The notes under the pieces: model-generated
What the model saw: only the letters and a program-made list of their open reading frames with translations
The model's database searches: none
Told to the model about the DNA's origin: nothing
Part shown: in pieces, positions 31,476-37,333 of the stretch
Layout of the letters: every line of letters begins with the position of its first letter
Position numbering within the stretch: position 1 is the first letter of the stretch
NCBI GenBank assembly: GCA_937934645.1
Contig: CALGYZ010000076.1
Coordinates: 1-37,333 of the forward strand
DNA from: an uncultured Bacillaceae bacterium
Lineage (GTDB): Bacteria; Bacillota; Bacilli; Bacillales; Caldibacillaceae
Length of the DNA stretch: 37,333 nucleotides
Direction: 5' to 3'
Program-made: the position numbers and the translations under genes

Positions 31476-31772
31476 TTAGTTTTCAGTTTTTTCTTCCCGT
31501 ACATTCAGCAGATAAAATTTATATGTTTTCCAGCCGGTCCAAACAGCCGCACAACCGGAGAGTAAAAAAATGCTGCAAATGACAACAACGGTTGCCGACT
31601 GGGAAATAAAAAGCCGGTTTAAGCCGAAGACACCGACAAACACACCGAGGGCAATGAAGGCCTTTGCAGAATATAGCTGTTTTTCATCTCCGTGATTTGC
31701 ACGGAACGCTTTAAATTTAAAATAAATATAATAGCCCAGGGATAAAAGAGTTATGACAGTAAGCACAGGCAT
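31476..31772 (-). CDS. ytpI: YtpI-like membrane protein
   Basis: This 98-residue protein has three hydrophobic helices (about 2-18, 39-55 and 61-82) and a short charged tail (NVREEKTEN). No function is known for the family. Identity rests on size, topology and its place between ytoI and nrnA as in B. subtilis. The ATG at 31772 follows GGTGTGAG. A GTG at 31784 follows GGGAG at a good distance and would add four residues, so the start is uncertain. Its stop lies four bases from the convergent ytoI stop with no hairpin between them. Confidence 0.82.
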   Translation of the reverse strand: MPVLTVITLLSLGYYIYFKFKAFRANHGDEKQLYSAKAFIALGVFVGVFGLNRLFISQSATVVVICSIFLLSGCAAVWTGWKTYKFYLLNVREEKTEN

Positions 31773-31844
31773 TTCAAAACTCACACCTAACTCCCGGTGA
31801 TATCATTGTACATATTCCTGAAGAGAAATTCTAGTTATAAAATT

Positions 31845-31873
31845 CTGATATTTATAAATGATATGTGTATAAT
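31845..31873 (+). promoter_or_regulatory. possible promoter of nrnA
   Basis: TATAAT at 31868-31873 is preceded by CTGATA (31845-31850), a four-of-six match to the -35, 17 bases away. It lies about 27 bases before the chosen ATG. Confidence 0.4.
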
Positions 31874-31899
31874 ACATGATGAAAGGAAGTTATATAAAT

Positions 31900-32859
31900 A
31901 TGAAGGACAGGATTCTGCAAAAAATAAAGGAATTTGATACTATTATCATTCACCGGCATATTCGTCCGGACCCTGATGCATATGGCTCCCAGGGCGGCTT
32001 AAAAGAGCTAATCCGCACAAGTTTTCCGGAAAAAAACGTATACATCGCGGGGGATGATGAGCCGACCCTTATGTATTTAAACAAAATGGATGAAGTTAAG
32101 GACGAAGACTACAAGGATGCCCTCGTTATTGTTTGTGATACGGCAAATCAGGAGCGGATCAGTGACCGGCGGTACAGCAAAGGGAAATATTTGATTAAAA
32201 TCGATCATCATCCAAATGAAGATCCTTACGGTGATCTTGTTTGGGTGGATACAACTGCAAGCTCAACGAGTGAGATGATCTATGAACTTTATTTACACGG
32301 AAAAAATTCCGGCTTGAAATTATCCGATAACGGGGCGAGGCTGCTTTATGCCGGCATAGTCGGCGACACCGGACGTTTTTTATATCCGAGCACAACGGAA
32401 AAAACTTTTTCGATTGCCAGCGATCTCATTAAATATTCTTTTTCACGGACTGAGTTGTATGAAAAAATGTATGAGATGCCGGTAAATTTAGCGAAGCTCA
32501 ACGGATATATTTTACAAAATTTCAAGTTTGAATCGGAAGGTGTTGCCAAGGTAATTATTACGAAAGACATGTTGTCACAATACAATCTACGACCCCAGGA
32601 AGCCTCCCAGCTTGTCAGCACGCTTGGGAATATTGAAGGAATCAGGGTTTGGGCATTTTTTGTGGAGGAAGATTCGCAAATCAGGGTCCGTCTGCGTTCC
32701 AACGGGCCGGTGATCAATGAAGTGGCCAAAAAATATAACGGAGGGGGCCATCCGCTCGCTTCGGGTGCATCTATTTATTCATGGAATACGGTTGACCTTG
32801 TCATGGAAGATTTGAAAAAAGTATATGAGGACTATAAAAAAGCCAAGAATCTTGGTTAA
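31900..32859 (+). CDS. nrnA: bifunctional oligoribonuclease/pAp phosphatase NrnA
   Basis: NrnA degrades very short RNAs and converts 3'-phosphoadenosine 5'-phosphate to AMP. It can also clear the pGpG left when c-di-GMP is broken down. From the ATG at 31900 (GAAAGGAAG ten bases before) it has 319 residues. The DHH domain shows HRHIRPDPDAYGS (18-30), VCDTAN (Asp80), IDHHPN (Asp102-His103-His104) and VGDTGRF. The DHHA1 domain ends with the RNA-binding NGGGHPLASGAS. The metal-binding set is complete. An ATG at 31876 would add eight residues but precedes the ribosome site. Confidence 0.96.
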   Translation: MKDRILQKIKEFDTIIIHRHIRPDPDAYGSQGGLKELIRTSFPEKNVYIAGDDEPTLMYLNKMDEVKDEDYKDALVIVCDTANQERISDRRYSKGKYLIKIDHHPNEDPYGDLVWVDTTASSTSEMIYELYLHGKNSGLKLSDNGARLLYAGIVGDTGRFLYPSTTEKTFSIASDLIKYSFSRTELYEKMYEMPVNLAKLNGYILQNFKFESEGVAKVIITKDMLSQYNLRPQEASQLVSTLGNIEGIRVWAFFVEEDSQIRVRLRSNGPVINEVAKKYNGGGHPLASGASIYSWNTVDLVMEDLKKVYEDYKKAKNLG

Positions 32860-32880
32860 CAAACGAAATTAACATTCCGG

Positions 32881-32914
32881 CACCGGTTCAATTTGTTTGA
32901 ACCGGTGAATTTTT
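32881..32914 (+). terminator. intrinsic terminator of nrnA
   Basis: CACCGGTTCAA (32881-32891) pairs perfectly with TTGAACCGGTG (32897-32907) around TTTGT, followed by AATTTTT. It may also end the convergent ytrHI transcript, although its minus-strand T-tract is weak. Confidence 0.85.
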
Positions 32915-32941
32915 ACAGGTTTTTGTCCGTTTCCGTTATCA

Positions 32942-33445
32942 TTATTTTTCTAGTATTAATTCCAATTCGATGATGAATGTTGTATATATGACCATTTTCC
33001 GGACTTTTAATCGGTATGCACGGTCATTGATTTGAACCTGTTTGTTTTCAATGACTTTTTCCAGTAAGTCACGGCTGTTATAAACAAGATGTAAATCTTT
33101 TGCCAATATGTGACTCAGGTCTTCCTTCACGCTTTCTTCCACTTCAAAGACACTCAGGGCGTCAAGACGGAATTTGCCCGCGTTTGTAATTTTAACGGAA
33201 AGATCTTGAACGGTAAGCAACCTCTTGTTTTTTTCGTTCAACCGTTTAAAATCTTCCTGCCAAATCTCCTTTTCTTTTTTTAAATCCGAAATCTGCTCTT
33301 CTTGTTTATGGATGATTTTAACTTGTTCTTCCTGCATTTTCCCGTATATAAACAAAAATATAATCCAGCTGATCATCATTCCGATGATGAAGCCGGAGAA
33401 AAAATGCTGGAAATTTTTTGAGCGGTAATATGGGGGAAATCTCAT
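32942..33445 (-). CDS. ytrI: sporulation membrane protein YtrI
   Basis: YtrI is made in the mother cell in B. subtilis and is needed for efficient sporulation together with YtrH. The 167 residues have a short N-terminal segment (MRFPPYYRSKNFQHFF), one membrane helix (about 17-35, SGFIIGMMISWIIFLFIYG), a coiled coil (about 38-77) and a mixed alpha/beta C-terminal domain. The ATG at 33445 overlaps the ytrH stop as ATGA and follows ACAGGAG. An in-frame upstream GTG would overlap ytrH further and has no site. Translation is coupled to ytrH. Confidence 0.92.
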   Translation of the reverse strand: MRFPPYYRSKNFQHFFSGFIIGMMISWIIFLFIYGKMQEEQVKIIHKQEEQISDLKKEKEIWQEDFKRLNEKNKRLLTVQDLSVKITNAGKFRLDALSVFEVEESVKEDLSHILAKDLHLVYNSRDLLEKVIENKQVQINDRAYRLKVRKMVIYTTFIIELELILEK

Positions 33446-33774
33446 GATAAGTGCTCCTGTGTTAACCAATTGATAATTACGGATCCGGTCTGGGCGCCCC
33501 CAAAGGCAGATAAAATAAGAAAGATTTGTTTAATGATATCATCTGTCTGCCCTTGCATGAGCCCGCGTTCAAAACTGTATACAGCATCAAATGTACCGCC
33601 GATGGCCGCTACAATCGCCCATATGCGGAGACTGTTTGACAGCCGGTAAATTTCCGTCAGCGGCGGTGAACCAATTAAAAATGCGGATAATCCGCCGATT
33701 AACGATCCGCCTAAAATAACGCCCAAAGCAATAAAGTAACTGTGTATAAAAGTAGGGACAAAAGCTTCCGTCAT
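33442..33774 (-). CDS. ytrH: sporulation membrane protein YtrH
   Basis: This 110-residue integral membrane protein has three hydrophobic segments, near 13-35, 49-65 and 85-104, and the family stretch AIVAAIGGTFDAVYSFERG. In B. subtilis ytrH and ytrI form a sigma-E operon needed for sporulation. AGGGGATGATC precedes the ATG. A candidate sigma-E promoter lies about 55-80 bases upstream. The pair is divergent from dnaE, as in B. subtilis. Confidence 0.93.
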   Translation of the reverse strand: MTEAFVPTFIHSYFIALGVILGGSLIGGLSAFLIGSPPLTEIYRLSNSLRIWAIVAAIGGTFDAVYSFERGLMQGQTDDIIKQIFLILSAFGGAQTGSVIINWLTQEHLS

Positions 33775-33828
33775 AAGATCATCCCCTGCGCCTGTCTATT
33801 ATATTATAAAGTTATGGACAGACGGAAA

Positions 33829-33857
33829 AGATTATGATACATTTCCGTATCTTATGA
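33829..33857 (-). promoter_or_regulatory. candidate sigma-E promoter of ytrHI
   Basis: On the minus strand TCATAA (complement of 33852-33857) and CATAATCT (complement of 33829-33836) are 15 bases apart. This resembles the mother-cell sigma-E pattern (ATA type -35, CATACAAT type -10). The operon being sigma-E dependent in B. subtilis raises its credibility. Confidence 0.5.
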
Positions 33858-33885
33858 CCGAGAAATGTTTGTAAGGGAACATATG

Positions 33886-33894
33886 TGCTATAAT
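33886..33894 (+). promoter_or_regulatory. extended -10 promoter of dnaE
   Basis: TGCTATAAT at 33886-33894 is an extended -10 element. Initiation near 33901 would give a leader of about 30 bases to the ATG at 33931. No good -35 is visible. Confidence 0.5.
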
Positions 33895-33930
33895 GAACTA
33901 AAGATTGTGATGGAAACGGTGGGAAAGCAG

Positions 33931-36900
33931 ATGTCATTTGTGCCTTTGCATACATTTAGTGCATATTCACTGTTGTCAAGCACGGCCGGTCCGGAAGAAC
34001 TTGTGTCCGATGCGAAAAGGAAAGGATATCATGCACTGGCTTTAACGGACCGTAATGTACTTTACGGGGTCATTCCGTTTTATAAAGCGTGTAAAAAACA
34101 CGGAATCAAACCGGTAATCGGGCTTACGGTCGATGTAATGGGCAGTGAAGACGGAGAACAATCGTTTCCGCTTATTTTATTGGCGAAAAATTTAACCGGG
34201 TATAAAAATTTAATCAAAATTTCCAGTTCCATATTAACGAAGTCTCCCGGGGGAATACCGGTGAGATGGCTTAAACATTACAGCAGCGGTCTCTTCGCCG
34301 TATCCCCGGGACCTGAAGGGGAAATCACACAATTACTTTTAAAAAATGAACCGGAAAAAGCCGCTGAAAGGATTGAATTCTATCAAAATATTTTTGATCC
34401 CGGTTCCTTTTATTTATCCGTCCAGCCTTTTACATTTCCGGAGAATGAAATGCTGGCCGAACATGTGATCCGCTTGGGCAGACAGTTAAATGTTCCGATC
34501 GTTATGACGAATAAAGTTTGCTTTTTAAATAAGGAAGATTATGAAACCTGGAAATGCATGCAGGCAATTAAGAAAAATGTTCCGCTGGAGTCAATTGAGG
34601 AAAATAAATGGGAAAAGGAGTATTATTTGCGCGCCAAAAATGAACTTTCCGAATCCGGAAGATTTACTGCCGCAGTGGAAAACAGTGGAAAAATTGCCGC
34701 AGCGTGCAATGTGGAAATCCCTTTTCACGGACAAATTTTGCCGAAATATCCGTTGAAAGATCAGACAAGTGACGAATACTTAACGGAAATTTGCAGGAAA
34801 GGATTGGCAAAACGGGGAAGGCACAAGGAGTCAACATATATAAAAAGACTGGAGTATGAGTTATCCGTCATTAAACGGATGAGGTTCAGCGATTATTTTT
34901 TAATTGTCTGGGATTTTGTCCGTTTTGCCAAAAAGAACGGGATTACGGTCGGGCCAGGAAGAGGTTCGGCTGCGGGAAGCCTTGTCGCTTACTGTCTCGG
35001 CATTACTGATGTTGACCCGGTAAAATATGATCTTCTTTTTGAACGGTTTTTAAATCCTGAACGCGTATCCATGCCCGATATTGATATTGACTTTCCCGAC
35101 CACCGCCGTGATGAAGTTATTGAATACGTAATAAAAAAATACGGCCGGAACCGTGTGGCGCAAATAATAACTTTCGGAACATTCCAGGCTAAACAAGCAT
35201 TGAGGGATGTTGCCCGGGTATTTGGTTTTTCAAGCAAGGAGCTCGGTGATTTATCAAAAGCCGTCCCGAACAAACATGGAATTACCCTCGGGCAAGCCCT
35301 GAAAGATTCAGGTCAATTAAAACAGCTGTTGCAAACAGAAAAATACAAGAAAGTCTTCCATATTGCATGTAAAATTGAAGGGCTTCCCCGTCACACATCC
35401 ACCCATGCCGCCGGTGTTGTAATCAGTGACGGACCTCTGATCGAAAGAGTCCCCTTACAATCCGGATCAAATGAAACGCTGCTGACCCAATTCCCGATGG
35501 AAGTTTTGGAGGAAATCGGCCTGTTAAAAATGGACTTTTTAGGGCTGCGGAATTTATCATTAATGGAATCTATTTTGGATGAAATTAAAATAAATGAGAA
35601 TCAAACGGTCCGTTTAAAGGACATTCCGATGGATGATGAAAAAACATTCCGCCTTCTCCAGGAAGGTCGGACAGCTGGAATATTCCAGCTGGAATCCGAT
35701 GGAATGCGGGATGTTTTAGTCCGGCTTAGACCGACGGAATTTGAGGATATCGTAGCGGTCATTGCGCTCTACCGCCCGGGGCCGATGGCAAATATTCCGA
35801 AATACATTTTACGGAAACACGGAAAAGAAAAAGTGGTCTATCCCCACGAAGATTTAAAAAGTATTTTGGAAAAAACTTACGGGGTCATCGTATATCAGGA
35901 ACAAATCATGCAAATTGCTTCCAAAATGGCTGGTTTTACTTTAGGAGAAGCGGATCTTTTGCGCCGTGCTGTATCCAAAAAGAATAGGGATGTTTTAGAA
36001 CGGGAGCGGCTTCATTTTGTCCGGGGCGCGTTGAAAAACGGTTATTCGGAAAAAACAGCCAATGAAATCTATGATTTGATTCTCCGGTTTGCCGACTACG
36101 GATTCAATCGCAGCCATGCTGTTGCATACAGCAAAATCAGCTACCAGCTTGCTTATTTGAAAGCCCATTACCCGTTATATTTTATGGCTGCCCTGTTGAC
36201 ATCGGTTATCGGAAACGAAGAGAAAACGGCCGAGTATGTACGGGAACTGCGAAATCTTGGCTATACTTTAAAAGGTCCGTCCGTCAATCACAGCCACTAT
36301 CATTACACCGTTGAAAACGGCTCTGTCCGTATGAGTCTTGCCGCTGTTAAAGGAGTCGGTTATCAGGCATTAAAAGAAATATTCCGTGCAAGGGAAGAGA
36401 AACCTTTTACGGATTTATTCGATTTTTGTCTCCGTGTCAGTCAAAAAGTTATCAACCGCAAGGTAATGGAACATTTAATTTATGCCGGTTGTTTTGATGA
36501 ATTCGGCTTTGACCGGGCTGTTCTTCTGGCAACCCTAGATGCGGCAATTGATCATGCACGGCTGCTGAAATCCGGTAACGGACAGCTGGATTTACTATTC
36601 ACTGAAGATTTGGGAATCAAACCAAAATATACCGATGCAGGTCCGATTCCACTGGCGGATAAACTTGAACGGGAAAAGGAAGTGCTCGGACTGTTCATTT
36701 CAGAACATCCTGCATCTGTTTACCGGAACGATTTCCGGCTGTTCCAGACAGTGTGGCTGTCAGATTTAAAAACTGAAAGAAGAAGCTGCAACGTCGGTGT
36801 GTACATTGAAGATGTCCGTAAAATCCGGACAAAAAAAGGGGAATCCATGGCGTTTTTAACGATCAATGACGAGTCAGGAGAAATGCCTGCGGTGGTTTTT

Positions 36901-37278
36901 CCGGACGTTTACAGAAAGTCCTTACCCTTGTTAAAAAAAGGTGAAGTTGTGCTGCTTACAGGATATTTGGAGATGCGAAACAGGGGAAAACAGTTTGTTG
37001 TGCAAAAAATCAAAGGAATCAGGGAACTCAAGGAAGAAATTTCCATCTGCCTGTTTATAAAGATTACGGAAGAAAAACATACAGGTCCGGACTTAAGAAC
37101 ATTGAAAACAATATTGGTCAACAATAAAGGAACGTCGCCGGTGATCTTGTATTACGAGAAAACCGGAAGAACGATTCAACTGTCATACCGACATTGGATT
37201 AACCCTGATGAGAGGGTCATTGGGAAAATTAAGGAACTATTCGGCAAAGAAAATGTTGTTTTAAAAAAATGGACATAA
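33931..37278 (+). CDS. dnaE: DNA polymerase III subunit alpha DnaE
   Basis: In Firmicutes DnaE extends RNA primers on the lagging strand before handing over to PolC. The 1115 residues equal the B. subtilis length. They comprise a PHP domain (about 1-250), the polymerase core with GPGRGSAAGSLVAYCLG and the catalytic aspartates Asp383 and Asp385 (PDIDIDFPD) plus Asp535 (KMDFLGLR), then fingers, a helix-hairpin-helix region and an OB fold near 960-1035 (VGVYIEDVRKIRTKKGESMA). The PHP metal motifs are degraded: PLHTFSAYS lacks the second His of HxH, and LTDRNVLYG lacks the His after Asp. The ATG at 33931 matches the family N-terminus MSFV. An upstream frame to 33865 includes the likely promoter. 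Confidence 0.97.
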   Translation: MSFVPLHTFSAYSLLSSTAGPEELVSDAKRKGYHALALTDRNVLYGVIPFYKACKKHGIKPVIGLTVDVMGSEDGEQSFPLILLAKNLTGYKNLIKISSSILTKSPGGIPVRWLKHYSSGLFAVSPGPEGEITQLLLKNEPEKAAERIEFYQNIFDPGSFYLSVQPFTFPENEMLAEHVIRLGRQLNVPIVMTNKVCFLNKEDYETWKCMQAIKKNVPLESIEENKWEKEYYLRAKNELSESGRFTAAVENSGKIAAACNVEIPFHGQILPKYPLKDQTSDEYLTEICRKGLAKRGRHKESTYIKRLEYELSVIKRMRFSDYFLIVWDFVRFAKKNGITVGPGRGSAAGSLVAYCLGITDVDPVKYDLLFERFLNPERVSMPDIDIDFPDHRRDEVIEYVIKKYGRNRVAQIITFGTFQAKQALRDVARVFGFSSKELGDLSKAVPNKHGITLGQALKDSGQLKQLLQTEKYKKVFHIACKIEGLPRHTSTHAAGVVISDGPLIERVPLQSGSNETLLTQFPMEVLEEIGLLKMDFLGLRNLSLMESILDEIKINENQTVRLKDIPMDDEKTFRLLQEGRTAGIFQLESDGMRDVLVRLRPTEFEDIVAVIALYRPGPMANIPKYILRKHGKEKVVYPHEDLKSILEKTYGVIVYQEQIMQIASKMAGFTLGEADLLRRAVSKKNRDVLERERLHFVRGALKNGYSEKTANEIYDLILRFADYGFNRSHAVAYSKISYQLAYLKAHYPLYFMAALLTSVIGNEEKTAEYVRELRNLGYTLKGPSVNHSHYHYTVENGSVRMSLAAVKGVGYQALKEIFRAREEKPFTDLFDFCLRVSQKVINRKVMEHLIYAGCFDEFGFDRAVLLATLDAAIDHARLLKSGNGQLDLLFTEDLGIKPKYTDAGPIPLADKLEREKEVLGLFISEHPASVYRNDFRLFQTVWLSDLKTERRSCNVGVYIEDVRKIRTKKGESMAFLTINDESGEMPAVVFPDVYRKSLPLLKKGEVVLLTGYLEMRNRGKQFVVQKIKGIRELKEEISICLFIKITEEKHTGPDLRTLKTILVNNKGTSPVILYYEKTGRTIQLSYRHWINPDERVIGKIKELFGKENVVLKKWT

Positions 37279-37333
37279 CATCAGTAGCATTGCATAAAAA
37301 GTTTAAACGAATTGTCAAGTAACAAAAATTTGA

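Noticed and set aside
1..37333. Mobile elements, CRISPR arrays, tRNA/rRNA genes, defence or toxin-antitoxin systems
   Set aside because: I saw no transposase, repeat-spacer pattern, tRNA-like fold or recognisable defence gene on either strand. YtxK resembles HsdM but has no restriction or specificity partner nearby.

Overview
The window is chromosomal DNA of a low-to-moderate GC, endospore-forming Firmicute, most likely a Bacillaceae member. It carries an alpha/beta-type small acid-soluble spore protein, a GerW-family spore protein, the YtrH/YtrI sporulation pair, RefZ, EzrA and a DnaE of B. subtilis type. Gene order from rpsD to dnaE follows the ytr/yts/ytf/ytk region of Bacillus subtilis closely. 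Starts are preceded by strong AAGGAGG-like sites, and TTG/GTG starts are common. I do not assign a genus.

Positions 225-8729 hold a nine-gene operon for a V/A-type ATPase: peripheral stalk G/H, then subunits I, K, E, C, F, A, B and D. This is the Enterococcus hirae ntp order without the trailing ntpH and ntpJ. The membrane rotor subunit K keeps a sodium-type ligand set, so a Na+-translocating enzyme is the likeliest reading. A strong hairpin terminator closes the operon.

Positions 8777-11452 are on the minus strand: an NAD-type short-chain dehydrogenase, an undecaprenyl-diphosphatase (uppP) that appears to lack a normal start codon at its ribosome binding site, and rpsD with a strong sigma-A promoter and a long structured leader.

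Positions 11809-20222 run mostly rightward: a single-pass extracytoplasmic protein of unknown function, the diguanylate cyclase dgcP, the free-methionine-sulfoxide reductase (minus strand), refZ, ezrA, the iscS-thiI pair for sulfur transfer to tRNA/thiamine, and an sspA-like SASP gene. Positions 20390-26963 hold sppA, the RDD protein yteJ, ytfI, ytfJ (gerW), ytxK, ackA and an EcsC-family gene.

Positions 27068-28804 (minus) carry a UspA protein and an M24 Xaa-Pro peptidase. The remainder holds a possible 26-residue basic peptide, ytkL, a small membrane protein, the multidomain ytoI, ytpI (minus), nrnA, the sporulation pair ytrH-ytrI (minus) and dnaE, which is complete and ends 55 bases before the window edge.

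Most transcription units end in clear intrinsic terminators, several of them bidirectional between convergent genes. No tRNA, rRNA, CRISPR array, prophage or insertion sequence was seen. The least ordinary elements are the sodium-type V-ATPase in an otherwise core Bacillus locus, the rpsD leader with a long-range closing helix, the missing uppP start codon, the nested palindrome between the ecsC-like and uspA genes, and the alternative hairpins over the sspA ribosome binding site.
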